64,000 nt of DNA from Linnemannia elongata (GCA_036320915.1 JAXBDG010000020.1:868001-932000), one strand, 5' to 3'. Shown: positions 20,723 through 33,700, counted from the stretch's first letter. Notes: a model not told the origin generated them from the letters alone. Numbers and translations: made by a program.

Positions 20723-23700
20723 ATGAACAACCACCTGAGTGAACAACCCGCCCCTCCCTCTGGTAATGGGGAAACTGACACCTCTACCCAACCCCTCCGG
20801 AAGCGCGACAAGATCCTCAAAGCTCTTGGGTTCAAGTCTGTGAAAAAGGTCAAGAACAAGGTCTCTCAGCAAACTGGTGTCACTTCGCCAGAGAGTTCTC
20901 CGCTCCTCATCTCTGTCCAGAAGGATCCCGACATCGAAGACAACCTGCTTGTGATGATGTTGGAACGACTGGAGGAGGCACAACTGCAGATTTATATCCC
21001 TCTGATGGCCAAAGCCAACCTCCGAGCGTCGGATAAAGAGGTCTTCTCACTCAAGGACAAGGCGGAGGAGTTTTTGACTAGTGATCGCCAGGTCATGCTT
21101 CTCCTAGGCGATTCGGGAGCCGGGAAGTCGACCTTCAACAAACAGCTCGAGTTGGACCTCTTGCGGACCTACAAGCGCGGCGGACCCATACCTTTGTTCA
21201 TCAGCCTTCCAGTCCTTGAGAGACCAGTCAAAGATTTGATTGCCGAACAGCTCACGATTTACAATTTTTCAGATATACAGATCCAGGAACTCAAAAAAAA
21301 TCGTCAATTTATTGCTATCTGCGATGGGTACGATGAGAGCCAGCTTACCGTCAACCTCTACACCTCCAACAACTTCAACCGCCCTGGACAATGGAAGGCT
21401 AAGCTGGTCATTAGTTGCAGGACCCAATATCTCGGTCCAGACTACCGCGACTGCTTCATGCCTCAAGGAGTCAACCATTACGCGCGTCCCGGCTTCGATC
21501 TTTTCCAAGAGGCTGTTATCGCTCCTTTCTCTGTCGAACAGATAAAAAACTATGTCGAGAAGTATGTCCCTCTCGAACCAAGGAACTGGAGCACAGAGGA
21601 TTATATGAAAAAGTTGACGGAAATCCCCAATCTCATGGATCTGGTCAAGAACCCTTTTCTGCTCTCTCTCGCGTTGGAAGCATTGCCTAATGTCGCCGAG
21701 GGTCAGCCAGATATTTCTGCTATCAAGGTCACTCGTGCTCGACTCTACGATACATTCGTTGCACACTGGCTGGATGTCAATAAACGACGTCTGACACAAC
21801 GCAATAGCTTCCCCAAGGATGATCGAATCGCATTGAACGAGCTTCTCGAGGCGGGCTTTGTGACGATGGGCATCGACTATTCGACAAGACTGGCTATGGC
21901 GATTTATGAGAAACAGAATGGAAACCCAGTCATCCAGTACGTGCACCTCAGCGACAAAAAGACGTGGAAGGCTGCTTTTTTCGCCTCAGATCCAGAGGTT
22001 CGGTTGATACGCGAGTCCAGCCCATTAATCCGTACAGGCAGTCAGTATCGCTTTCTACACCGATCCATGCTCGAGTATTTCTACTCTCGTGCCATTGTCG
22101 GCCCCAGCAACCCTGGACTTGATGGCGAAAACGCTCCACAACCGACATCCACCTCCTCAGACGCCCAATTGCTCAATCCTGAGTGCCCTTTGTTCACGTG
22201 CAATATTCTCACCGAGCCTTCTGTTGTGCAGTTCTTGACCGAAAGAGTGCAGGAGAACCTGAAATTCAAGAATCAGCTCCTGCAAGTCGTCGAAAAGTCC
22301 ACGATCAACGCCTCCTTTGCCACCGCCGCTGCTAACGCCATCACCATCCTAGTCAGAGCTGGCGTGACCTTTCATCAACACGATTTCCGAGGCATTCGTA
22401 TTCCAGGCGCGGATCTTTCTGGAGGGCAGTTTGATTCAGCCCAGTTTCAAGGAGCCAATCTCACGGGTGTTAATCTCGGGATGAGCTGGCTACGCCAGGC
22501 AGACTTCAGAAATGCGCGGATGGAAAGTGTTCGGTTCGGAGAACTGCCCTACTTGGAGGAAACCGTCGGTATCTGGACTTGTTTATATTCGCCTCAAGAA
22601 AAAATGCTTGCAGTCGGTCTGAAAGCTGGTGGCCTCGCTCTATACGACACATCGACCTGGAAAAAGATCCGCTCGCTTTCAGGACACAGTGGCACCCTGA
22701 GATGTTTGGGATTTTCACTTGATGGCCAGCGATTGGTATCTGGAAGTGTTGACAAGACAGTGCGCGTATGGGATTGCAGCAGCGGCGACCTTCTTGCGAC
22801 CATGATCGGCCATGAGAAATATGTGGAAACGGTGGCGTTTTCTCCTTGTGGCAAGTATGTTGCATCGGGAAGCGGGGATGCGGTGGTGAGATTATGGGAC
22901 TCGGTGACCGGAGAGTCGTTATTTGTGTTGGAGATGCACACACATATTGTCAGCTCCATCAAGTTCACAACAGACGGACGCCTAATTGCTGTGTGCGGTA
23001 TTGGTGGGACGATTCGATTCTGGGATGTGGAGACAGGAGCACTAAGAGATGTCTGGGAGTTGTGTCATAAGACTGTGTCATGCGTGGAGTTTTCTCCAAA
23101 TGGTCACCAGCTCATAAGTGGGCATTTAGATGGTGATCTTAGACTTTGGAATACTGCATCTAGGTCGCCAAGTCTTGTCTTACGTGGCAACACAGGTGTT
23201 GTCCTGAGGTGTCTGTATTCCGCCGACGGCCAACGGATCGCTTCTGCCAGCTTTGACTCCACAGTCAGCCTGTGGGATGCATCTGAATGCACCCTCATCT
23301 CCACATACAGCACCTCAAGGCCGGTCTTTAGTGTGTCTTTCTCGTCGGATGGTCTAACTCTAGCTCTGGCAGATGGCCTCAACAAGATCTGTATATGGGA
23401 TGTGAGCTCCAATGGATCCAGCGTCAGTCAGGCTGGACATACTTCTTTTGTCACTTCAATCTCTTATTTACCCACTGGAGTGTCTATTATCTCTGGCGGC
23501 ATGGATAACACTATGCGGCAGTGGAACGCTCTCACAGGTGATCTGGAATCCACTCATGTTCTTGCAGGGCTTTCCAAGACGCCGATCTTAGTACACGAGC
23601 TTTCACCAGACTTTCAAAAAACAGCGTACAGCTTTATGGAGGATGGGACGATTCATGTACATGATTTTCGAACCAGAGACGTTGAACTTGTCCTGCGAGG

Positions 23701-24733
23701 TCATACCAAGGAAATAGTGGCGTTCACCTACTCGCCATGTGGTCGGTGGATCGCCTCTGCGGGCTATGATAAGGATGTACTCTTGTGGGACCTGCATAAT
23801 GCTCGACAGAGCCATATTCAGTCTAAGGCGGGTGCTGAGTCAGATGCCGCGTCTGATACCGAATTCGATGCTGTGAATAGTGCACAGCCCGATGCCACGC
23901 TTGATGATGATGGGTCTGATGCTGAGTATGAGGGTGATGAGCCTGATGCCGAGTCTGAGGATGATGAGTCTGATGCCGAGTCTGAGGATGATGAGTCTGA
24001 TGCTGAGTCTGAGAAGGATAAGCCATCTCCAATGGCTTTAACATTTACGTCGACAACACTGTTGCTCGCGGTTGGCTTTGGCGACGGTACGGTCATCATA
24101 TACGACACTCAGTCAGAGGATCTCCTGATGACAACAACTATTGAGGATCAAGGAGTCAGTGCGTTGGCCTACTCACCAAACGATCAAGAGCTTGCCATCG
24201 GTTGCACTAGAGGAGTGGTAGCCTTTTGGGATCTCGAGTTGGAAGAGCCTGGCCATACCCTAAATTTTGGGGGCGCCGCTGCCCTTTGTACTGCGTATTC
24301 CCCCTGGGAGGATTGGTTCGCTGTAGGAGCTCAGTATGATCGCGTTCATCTTTGCCGGCGTGACCAGTCGCAGTCGGAGTCAAGTGATATGGAGGCCGCG
24401 TGGTGTGTCGTTTACATTGTTAAGGGTTTTTTTGATTGGGTCATGGACATTGCCTGGAACCCAGTTGTTCGGAACGAGTTTGTCACTGGTTGCAGGGATC
24501 GGTCTGTTCGTGTTTGGCGGATCTTAGAGGGTGACAATGGTGGTGATGGTTCAGTCACTGTTGAGTTGGTCTGGGGCACTAACATTGGTATGCTCGGTGT
24601 GGCGGGTATGAGGCTTGATGGTGTTGTTGGTCTGGATGCTGGTAATCGGAGATTATTGAAGCAACGTGGTGCCCTCGGCGATATCTTGGCGATTGAGAGA
24701 GATGAAGCGGATGTAGGAACCGATGGCGTCTAG
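20723..24733 (+). CDS. STAND/NLR-like protein: short basic N-terminus, NACHT, pentapeptide repeats, WD40 repeats
   Basis: This is a single 1336-residue frame closely related to 13272-18743 from the NACHT domain onward. The N-terminus is only about 110 residues and includes a basic segment (KALGFKSVKKVKNKV, about 30-46); the long helical region of the paralog is absent. Walker A is GDSGAGKST (129-137) and Walker B is FIAICDGYDE (196-205). Pentapeptide repeats lie at about 553-605, then WD40 blades with an acidic linker (about 1038-1100, DESDAESED units) at the same place as in the paralog. The role is inferred as a signal-sensing NTPase switch whose output domain differs from its neighbour. 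An AATAAA follows about 100 bases after the stop. It is intact, and the transposon begins about 420 bp downstream. Confidence 0.92.
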   Translation: MNNHLSEQPAPPSGNGETDTSTQPLRKRDKILKALGFKSVKKVKNKVSQQTGVTSPESSPLLISVQKDPDIEDNLLVMMLERLEEAQLQIYIPLMAKANLRASDKEVFSLKDKAEEFLTSDRQVMLLLGDSGAGKSTFNKQLELDLLRTYKRGGPIPLFISLPVLERPVKDLIAEQLTIYNFSDIQIQELKKNRQFIAICDGYDESQLTVNLYTSNNFNRPGQWKAKLVISCRTQYLGPDYRDCFMPQGVNHYARPGFDLFQEAVIAPFSVEQIKNYVEKYVPLEPRNWSTEDYMKKLTEIPNLMDLVKNPFLLSLALEALPNVAEGQPDISAIKVTRARLYDTFVAHWLDVNKRRLTQRNSFPKDDRIALNELLEAGFVTMGIDYSTRLAMAIYEKQNGNPVIQYVHLSDKKTWKAAFFASDPEVRLIRESSPLIRTGSQYRFLHRSMLEYFYSRAIVGPSNPGLDGENAPQPTSTSSDAQLLNPECPLFTCNILTEPSVVQFLTERVQENLKFKNQLLQVVEKSTINASFATAAANAITILVRAGVTFHQHDFRGIRIPGADLSGGQFDSAQFQGANLTGVNLGMSWLRQADFRNARMESVRFGELPYLEETVGIWTCLYSPQEKMLAVGLKAGGLALYDTSTWKKIRSLSGHSGTLRCLGFSLDGQRLVSGSVDKTVRVWDCSSGDLLATMIGHEKYVETVAFSPCGKYVASGSGDAVVRLWDSVTGESLFVLEMHTHIVSSIKFTTDGRLIAVCGIGGTIRFWDVETGALRDVWELCHKTVSCVEFSPNGHQLISGHLDGDLRLWNTASRSPSLVLRGNTGVVLRCLYSADGQRIASASFDSTVSLWDASECTLISTYSTSRPVFSVSFSSDGLTLALADGLNKICIWDVSSNGSSVSQAGHTSFVTSISYLPTGVSIISGGMDNTMRQWNALTGDLESTHVLAGLSKTPILVHELSPDFQKTAYSFMEDGTIHVHDFRTRDVELVLRGHTKEIVAFTYSPCGRWIASAGYDKDVLLWDLHNARQSHIQSKAGAESDAASDTEFDAVNSAQPDATLDDDGSDAEYEGDEPDAESEDDESDAESEDDESDAESEKDKPSPMALTFTSTTLLLAVGFGDGTVIIYDTQSEDLLMTTTIEDQGVSALAYSPNDQELAIGCTRGVVAFWDLELEEPGHTLNFGGAAALCTAYSPWEDWFAVGAQYDRVHLCRRDQSQSESSDMEAAWCVVYIVKGFFDWVMDIAWNPVVRNEFVTGCRDRSVRVWRILEGDNGGDGSVTVELVWGTNIGMLGVAGMRLDGVVGLDAGNRRLLKQRGALGDILAIERDEADVGTDGV

Positions 24734-25151
24734 GAGGTCGCAGGTAGAGAGGGATGGAATGATGGTACAGTACAGCAATGGTTATTCGTCGGGCGGTGAT
24801 GGGAAGGAAGGGGATGAAGCAGATGTAGAGAAATAAATTTTATGAGGAGTGGTTATTGCCAAAACCCTAGTAATGCATCAAACACAAGTTCAGCCAGTAA
24901 TAACAATGCTTTCTAACGATCACTGCTTGATAATCGGCGGCGCGGTTCCTGAATGGGCGATGACTGTATTTTTCATACCTGATGTCAATCAGTGCAACGT
25001 TTGACAATGTAGCGTGGGTCACTGACATTGAATGTAATAACTGGCACGAAGAGTGATGTACTGTGCTGTGTTCCTTCATGGAGGCTTTGAGGCTCTCTAT
25101 GCAGCATTTTGACCCCACTCTTGATCACAACGCGGAAATGCTTACAACCCT
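24734..25151. other. 3' flank of the STAND gene up to the transposon
   Basis: It holds an apparent 3' UTR with AATAAA near 24834 and otherwise no gene. The last bases (25141-25151, CTTACAACCCT) resemble the sequence just outside the right arm of the transposon in inverted orientation, so the true element tip may lie here. Confidence 0.5.
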
Positions 25152-25740
25152 TGTAAATTAAATGCTTACAAGGGTGTATGCATGAAAGTGTACTATGAGT
25201 AAAGATTCGATGAAAGGGGGTCTTTTACATTAGTGTAAGACGCACTCAACGAGTGAATAAACACACATAGGTAAGCATTTCATAAAACGAAGGTCGAACA
25301 ACCCAGTAAGGCTCTGGTTTTTTTGGAATGTTTACAATGGTGTATCAATTAGCCCCAAATCCATTTTTTACATACTTGTAGGAACATACGGCATCGCCTT
25401 TTCTTACCCCATTGTAAACAAAACTCGATTCTGCTTCCTTTACAACTGAGTAAGGATTACAGCAGAAAGGAGGCGGTTTTTATTTGCCGACAATTGGTCT
25501 AATCCTGGTTTGACCAGCGCTGCTGGATGCCTTAAGTCATTTGACTAGGCGACGCCCTTATCTGTGAATTGTCCATTTTTTTTGTTTTTGCCTCATTGAT
25601 TTGACAGAAGGCAACAAAAGGTGTTTGACGCCTTGAGTGTCCATTTTGCTGGCGAATTTTTTTTTGTCTTCAGGATGCCGGCCATCTTGACCTGACTTTT
25701 ACATCCTTGTTACACTCATTTTTACACCCGTTCACACTTG
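25141..25740. repeat. subterminal TTACA/TGTAA motif array (mirrored at 41287-41887)
   Basis: Short quasi-palindromic sites recur: CTTACAACCCTTGTAA, CTTACAAGGGTGTA, TTACATTAGTGTAAG, TTACAATGGTGTA, TTACATACTTGTAG and TTACAACTGAGTAAG. They are concentrated in the outermost 600 bp of each arm. Arrays of short repeats near transposon tips commonly serve as transposase binding sites; that function is inferred here. Confidence 0.6.
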
Positions 25741-26162
25741 AACCTGGCCAGAGTCGAAACACAAATTAGCCTCATCTTTCAGGCCATTACTGAACATGCA
25801 CCGTCATTCGCTTTGTCTTCTTTTCAGATCTCGTCTCTTCAATCTCTCTTTATATTCAAACACAAGGAAACAAGGCTAAATCAAGCTCCACCAAGCTCAG
25901 GATCCTACACAGTCCTTGTTTGCTCGTTTGTTTCTTTGTCAAATATGTCATACAGGACGAATAAAATAAGCAAAATATAGTTTATTCTTCGAGGTATCTT
26001 ATGCCTTGCCGTCCGTGTAATTCTGCACTCAAAGAGGAAGTGATTACAGGGAGAGGTGCCAAGGACCTGATTGTGCATCTAAAGGTAGAAGAGAATAAGA
26101 ATTGGTGAGAGATGAAAGGTAGAAGGAGAGGCTAAAGGAGGGCAGAGGGAAGGTGAGGAGGA

Positions 26163-26360
26163 GTAGAGGGAGCAGCTAGAGGGGAGTAGAGGGGAGCATC
26201 TAGAGGGGAGTAGAGGGAAGCAGCAAGAGGGGGGTAGAGGGGAGCAGCTAGAGGGGAATAGAGGGGAGCAGCAAGAGGGGGGTAGAGGGGAGCAGCTAGA
26301 GGGGAATAGAGGGGAGCAGCTAGAGGGGAGTAGAGGGAAGCAGCTAGAGGGGGGTAGAGG
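26163..26360. repeat. 24-bp minisatellite in the left TIR
   Basis: Units of the form GGAGCAGCTAGAGGGGAATA plus AGAG repeat with substitutions (CAGCTAG/CAGCAAG/CATCTAG) for about eight copies. The mirror copy is at 40667-40864. Confidence 0.8.
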
Positions 26361-27629
26361 GGGGTAGAGGGAAAGGGGGAAGGGTGTTAAGAAAAAAGAA
26401 AAGAGTGAAGGAGAAAGGGAGACAAGGGATAACGTGCGTGGAGGGAATGGGGGACGGATGGAGGGATAAAGAGGAAGAGGAGAGTTGAGTGTCATAAGGC
26501 GATATAATAATACGAAAGAGAAAAGGAAAATGTAACAGAAGGGAGGAAAAGTCCAATTCGGACTGTAGCTCTTTTTAAAACGTTGTAAGAATTCTCAACA
26601 GCTGAGCTGTGTACAATGAGTCGTTTTTCTAATGACAGTCGTCCATTGCTCCCTCTCTCTCCTTCCTCTCCGCTCCCTGTATCTCTCATTTCGTAAACTT
26701 GCACCCGTGCACGGGTGCTTCGAAAAGATAGAAAACAGAGAAAGGCAAGCGATACTAATCACCTGCATGCTCTTTTCTTACCCACACAATTATACATAAG
26801 AAAAACAGTTAAGCAAAAACAACAACGATGAGGTAGCAGGAATGAGTGATTAAGTTAAGGAACAACCACCTCCACCATCAATCCAACAGAAAAACAAAAG
26901 ATGGTGAGGGGCAGAACGAGAGGAAGCCAAGGAGGAACGATACAAGCTTTCAAGTAGACAACTTCCTCCTACTCGTGTTATAAAAAAAGAGAGAATTGGG
27001 CAAAAACATGTGCCTACGTCGCTTTCTTTTTTTTTTTTTTTTTTTTTTTGTTTTCTTCTTTTACAAAGTGGTCAAAGCATAACGGCGCGAATGGGCCTCC
27101 ATAACCTTATACTTTTCTTAGGCCTGGATCTTGATAGAAACAACAAGGTGTACAACCAAGGACGAATATCCCCAAATAAAAAGCTAGCGTGGGGTGAGAG
27201 AGAGGGCGAAAGGCAAGCTCGTGAGAACTCAGAATACGAGCCTTGCAAAGACTGACCTGGGATCAAAGGGTGCATGATGTGACGTATGCCTCTCCCCCTG
27301 TTGCGGTACGGGGTTTTTATTCTATTTTACCCCGTCTTTTTATTTAACGAAGAAGTGCTGCTAGCGACCACATCACCACATGGCGGATGGTCGCTTCTCA
27401 ACTACCACCTCCGTGATTGTTTATAATAATCATCATCTCCGTGATTATTTACCACCTCTGTGATTAACTATCACATCTGTGGTTAAATATCACTCCAGTG
27501 GTGTAAAACAATAAAACAACTCTTTTTTTCTCGTTAACTTAGACTGCATACTTTTCACCCCTTTCTTTTCCTTGACTCTGGTCCAGCAATTGCTTGGTCG
27601 ATATAGGCGATACCAACCTCGCAATCACG

Positions 27630-28640
<1,011 letters not shown>

Positions 28641-29002
28641 ACTTGGAACACGATATCGTGTGCATATTTACATGTATCTCCCATTGATTCTACCTTCTGT
28701 TTTAAAAAATAGCCGTGGCCATTTTTCTCATTCTATTCCATTTTCTATCGGACATATTCTTTATTCTGACTCTGCATCCTTCACATTCTTTGAGCCCTAT
28801 CAGAATTCAAACCTACATACGGCGCAAGCATATGGCGTTTAAGGCAGCTGCAATTTTACAACACCGTCGATTCATCTAGTAGATTGACACCGACAAAAGA
28901 CACTTTTGCTCATGCACATACCTCCCCTATTGTTTTCATAATTGATAGTGATGTAGTACAAATAAAAAACACCTGCAGTTTATTCATGCAAACTTGCTCA
29001 TT

Positions 29003-29815
29003 TCACTGATGTTTTGGTCTCTTCACATTCAACAAGTCTTGCCTTGCAATGTAACTGGTGGGATCCATAAAACAAGGTCTACTGTTCTTCGAGCGGGTTC
29101 CTTGAGGGATACGACGTTTTCTATTGTTTGTTCTTTCCGATCGGCGCCTCTTGACGAATCTTGGAGAGGAATTGCGAACCTCATTGGTATTCGATCCACG
29201 CATGTCGTAAAAGGTGAAGAAGGGATGGTCGAGTTCTTGACCCGCAAGCTGAAATGGCTTTTCGAACGATAGGCTTGGTGATTGAATTGGAGGCAAAGTA
29301 ACATCGGTGTCGTCTCCGGACAACTCCTCGGAAGTATCGTCCATGTATCCAGGAGACAGGGGGGATGTTTCATCGCATCGACGTAGGCTACCAATATCAA
29401 CATCCCCCAGCGACAGACCAAAGTGATCAGAGGGGTGTGCTTTTGGCTTGGTGTCGACCAGTCCTTCGTCCAAAAACGCGTCTAATTCAACGACCTCCGC
29501 AGGCAAGAGCGAGAGGATAGTCATATCAGGGGCTGGCATTACACAAGACGAGCGATGAAGCTGAAGGACTGATCGACCTGGGCTGGAGGCACCACAATAG
29601 CAAACAAACTCCATTGATTTGCTAGCCTTGCGGACAAATATCTCAGTACGTGGAGATTGCGCGGTGGGGTGGTTGTTTTTGAGAGACAGTGAGTAGGGGG
29701 TGTGATAGTCGTGAAAATGAAGCATTTTTTTTTCAATGATGAGAGGAGAATGAGGTCGCGCTGGCCACTTCATAGCGCAGTGGTAGTATGTGCAGGTGGG
29801 GAGGATGTTGGCCAT
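29003..29815 (-). CDS. transposon companion protein A, unknown, with C2HC-like finger and basic tail
   Basis: This is a 270-residue frame starting MANILPTCTYYH at 29815. A TATAAAG on the minus strand (29889-29895) lies about 75 bases upstream, which favours this start. Residues 72-91 form a possible C2HC finger (C72, C74, H87, C91). The middle is acidic and Ser/Asp-rich (DDTSEELSGDD). Residues about 222-245 are strongly basic (KRRRSERTNNRKRR), a likely nuclear signal. I recognise no family. It lies inside the MULE just beyond the left arm, divergent to the transposase gene, so an accessory role in transposition or regulation is plausible, as with second genes of other Mutator elements. Introns are not excluded. 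Confidence 0.6.
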   Translation of the reverse strand: MANILPTCTYYHCAMKWPARPHSPLIIEKKMLHFHDYHTPYSLSLKNNHPTAQSPRTEIFVRKASKSMEFVCYCGASSPGRSVLQLHRSSCVMPAPDMTILSLLPAEVVELDAFLDEGLVDTKPKAHPSDHFGLSLGDVDIGSLRRCDETSPLSPGYMDDTSEELSGDDTDVTLPPIQSPSLSFEKPFQLAGQELDHPFFTFYDMRGSNTNEVRNSSPRFVKRRRSERTNNRKRRIPQGTRSKNSRPCFMDPTSYIARQDLLNVKRPKHQ

Positions 29816-30776
29816 ATTTTTTGATTAAAAAGTGAAGGACCAGAAGAAAAAAAAGTTGATGGTATCTACATGGAATGAACATTGGTCTCTTTATACAGTC
29901 CTGAAAAGCATAGACATTCAGGGCAGCGTTATTCTTCGTCTTGTCAAGTGTTAAGTATATCCTTAAACAACACTTTCTGCGTTTTTACTGTTCCTATTGC
30001 TTAAAGTGCTTGCGTTAGCGCAAGTGTAATGGTCGATGTACTTAGGTAATCAAACCCTCATATTCAATCCAATTCTGGTAAGTAAGAGGTACATCCTGTT
30101 GGTTCCTGGGTATTGGCCTTTTTGTTCCTATACCGGTACAATGCAAGCTATTTAAAAAAATGCAACTGCATGGTAAGTCAACGCTCGTGGAAAAATCGAT
30201 TGCTAATTACTGATCAAGATTTTACTAAATGCCCAAGCGCACAATCCTTCCGAAGATTTTTTTGGATAAACTAAAGCCAGATTGACTTTTTCAGGCCTAG
30301 AGTTACTTAGGACAAGGGTCATATTCGGAGTCACCCTTGCCGTAAAAAGGAGCTTCGCCTAGTCAATGAAGGATTATGTTTGTTTGCTTATTTTAAAAAA
30401 ATGAATCAAGTGCGAGTTGCTATTATACCTACCTCAAATGAATACAACCTTAGCACGACAATGGTGTTTCTCACATTGCAATCTGTGAAGAATAATAGAG
30501 GTGTAAGCCCGCTTGCCTCTAAAACGCCAAATTTTGGATATCATTGGGTAGACTATAAAAACAATGATTCATAAGTAAAATTCCTCAATTTGTAAATTCT
30601 TACAACCATAACAACACCACCACTATACCAACACCACTGCTAATCCTACCATTAGTGCTACCACTCCCACCATTCATGTAATGATTCTCTGCAGTTTTTG
30701 GTACTTCACGTTTGAAACTAATTGTACATGGCAATCGTCTGATATCCCTACCCTTGCATCTTTCATTACCAAAAGC
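29816..30776. other. divergent intergenic region inside the transposon
   Basis: AT-rich DNA between companion gene A (minus) and the transposase gene (plus). It holds the TATA box of A and no supported gene. A CCACCACTA/ACAACACC-rich stretch lies at about 30600-30680. The transposase frame is open back to 30681, but the ATG at 30777 is preferred because it begins the non-low-complexity protein. Confidence 0.5.
29889..29895 (-). promoter_or_regulatory. TATA box of companion gene A
   Basis: Reads TATAAAG on the minus strand, about 75 bases before the ATG at 29815. Confidence 0.5.
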
Positions 30777-33700
30777 ATGCCCTCGATTATCAACACCGCT
30801 TCGACCCCAATCGACGTTGACGCCTTGCCGCGGTTGCAGTCTGATGCGGCTTGGATTTATGGAAAGATCTGGCGAAACCGTGTTCCTTGTGCCCAGCTCC
30901 TAGAAGTGAACGATTTCCCTCAGTTTTCCTCGACCCGTAACACGGGTGAGCTACCGCATTGCACTACTTTGCCGGCAACAGTCCTTAACCAAGAGAGCCT
31001 TGCAGCTTTGAGGACTATTCCCAATCTCCAGTCCTATACCGCGACCTATAACAAGTTCAAGGACAACAACAACAACCTCGGCCTCTGGATTAACATTGGA
31101 TCGACCTTTGTCCCCTTCCGCGTCTCCGAAGAAATAGACTTTGTCTTCTTGAAGGAGGTTGTCCAGTCTGGCTGCCTTATTGAGCATCTTCACCGAGCGC
31201 GCCGTTGGATGAGGAACTCTGTTGCTGCGTTGAACCCATCATTTTTTGAGTGGTACCAGCAACAGATGAAGATTATTCGCATTGATGACGCGCTGTTTTC
31301 TCTTGGTCCGGAGTCGGTTTCCCTCGCTTCCCTTCTCCCTCTCGCCGGCCAAGAGTGGATGACCTCAACCATTCTGGATGCAATCATGTGCGATTTTGAG
31401 GTCCGATACGGATTGTACAACAGCAACACCAACCTGTTTATTTCGCCTTGTAGGCTGTCTGATTGGATGCGGGAGCACCCTAACTTAGGCAACAAAACCT
31501 TTCACAACTGGAATGTCGATGGTCTTAGAAACGGAAGCTATGACGCCGTCTATTCCATAGTCTACCTAGGCCGCCACTGGGGAGTGATCAAGTTGGATAT
31601 GGTTTCGTGCGCAGTTTATGTTGGAGACGGAATGCGTTATTCGGACAACGGATACTCCACCGCCGTCCATGTCCTCAAGGCCTGGGTTAGTTTGGGGATA
31701 TCCAGCCTTAAGTCTAAAAAATGGACTAGAACGAATATTCAACGCTTACACCAACCTCGGCAGTCGGACGGCAGCTCGTGTGGCGTAATTGCCGCACATA
31801 TGATTGAGAACGATATCACAGGTCAGGAGTCTATAACCATCTGGACTGAAAAAGATAACGTTAAACACCGTGCCAAGTATTTGGCTCGATTGATGGGCTT
31901 TGACAAGGTACACAAATGAGAATTTAGCCTGTGCCTTTTGTAGTTGTAAACGAAATCAAAATGCTTGTGTACTCTTGTTTAATAGACCTTGAATTTTTTG
32001 TAGCCTAGGATTTCTCTTGATACAAAGGATGGCCAACTCAAAATGGAAAAGACGGCTATGGAAGCCGCGTTTGCCGAGACTACCATTTGTAGCAAGAACA
32101 AAGCCGAACCCTCATCTGCTTCCTTTGAGGCCTCTCCGGGCACAGAGCAACAACCAGTTCCTCAGTTCAAGGTAATGAAAAAAAAAATCGCGACAAAAAA
32201 GATAATAATCAAGAAACCAAGAAAAAAAACACCTGGGCTCACTCTTTTTTATTTTTATTTCTGAAAAATGTAACGTGCTTCTCAACGTAGAATCTCTCCC
32301 CGACCTCTAGCAGCTCAAAGAACAGTGATAAGTCGTTAGACTCTTTCATCGCCCCCCCTAAAACACCGCTGACTACGCTTCCCAGCCCTTTGCAGCAAAA
32401 GGTACCTTAATGTCGCTCAAAACAATAACCCAGAAGAGTATGAAGTGACGTGGCCCATTTTGCTAACTTTTTTTTCATGGTTTTTTTAGGCTAAGGAACT
32501 TGGCGACAAATTCGAGAGCATGTTCTCTCATAACAACCTCGAAAAGGAGGTAACATAAAATCAAGACGGTGCTTTCATTACATTGTGGCATCCTGCCCTA
32601 TTGCATTTGTGTATTCAATGCCTCTACCACTTTCTCCTCTATCATTCTTTTTTATTAGGGTGAACATTGGTCGGACAATGCTTTTACTGACTCGGATGAA
32701 CAGAAAACGTTCAAGGACGATGACGAAGACGATGACGAGGCCGAGGGCCAGGACCAGGACGAGCTGTATGACGTTGAGACGGAAGAAGAGTTATATTCGT
32801 CGTTCAATAACAACGCCTCATCAACCACTCTTTCCAGTTATCAAAACAAAAACATCACTTCGTCTTACAATCACGCAGCAGCTGTCAGTGCCGTTCTTTA
32901 CAACACATCCTCAACACCTGTATTTTCCGCTCGGGAGCGTATGAGGGAGGATGAGAGCATGGATGAGATCGACGAGGACGAGTGCAGATATGAAGAGGAT
33001 GGGTCGGTTCATGTTCCGGTCAAGGTTGGCGATGTTGCTAGTGAACTGCTGGTGGGCTGGGTGCCCACCTTTCACTATTGTCTTGGATCAAGGTCGGCTG
33101 CGGACGTATTTTTGAGGTCTTGGGCACTCAAAAAGGGGCACAAGCTTATAATTCGCACCTCGACTGTCAATGCCGGTAAGCAATATTGGTTTGTACATGT
33201 TATATCAAGTGTGAGATAGAGTTGAGCAAGAAATCGAAATCGCGAACCTTATCGTCTTTTTCATTTTTCTACCTCCTTATCCTCTTTCCTCACCACTAAA
33301 TAGTCAAGTACGTTTGCAGCTTCTTTGGGTTCTATACATCCAAGAAAGTTGCTGACGAGGATCGACAGCACAACAAGCGTGAGAGTCCACGTTGTGGTTG
33401 CCCATTCGCGATCAGCATATCTTCCCCTCTGTCCATCGCTCCTGATTACCACATCACCTCCTTCAACCTCGATCACTGTGAGCACCAGTTCGATTTTAAT
33501 CTTGGCCGAACCAACCCCTTGACGGCCCCTATGATCGCTTCTATTGGGAAATGTGCCCAGATTCGACTGTCCTACAAGCAAACACTGGACATTTTGCGTA
33601 TCGAATTTCGGGATGCAAAGTTCTGCAAATATCAGGTATTGTTGTGGACAGTTACGGTTTGAGTGACAACTTTACATTTCGACTCAAATCAATTTTCTCA

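Noticed and set aside
26079..26495. 138-codon Pro/Ser/Cys-rich frame in the TIR (mirrored at 40532-40948)
   Set aside because: It is the 24-bp minisatellite read in frame; there are no conserved domains and the composition is purely repetitive.
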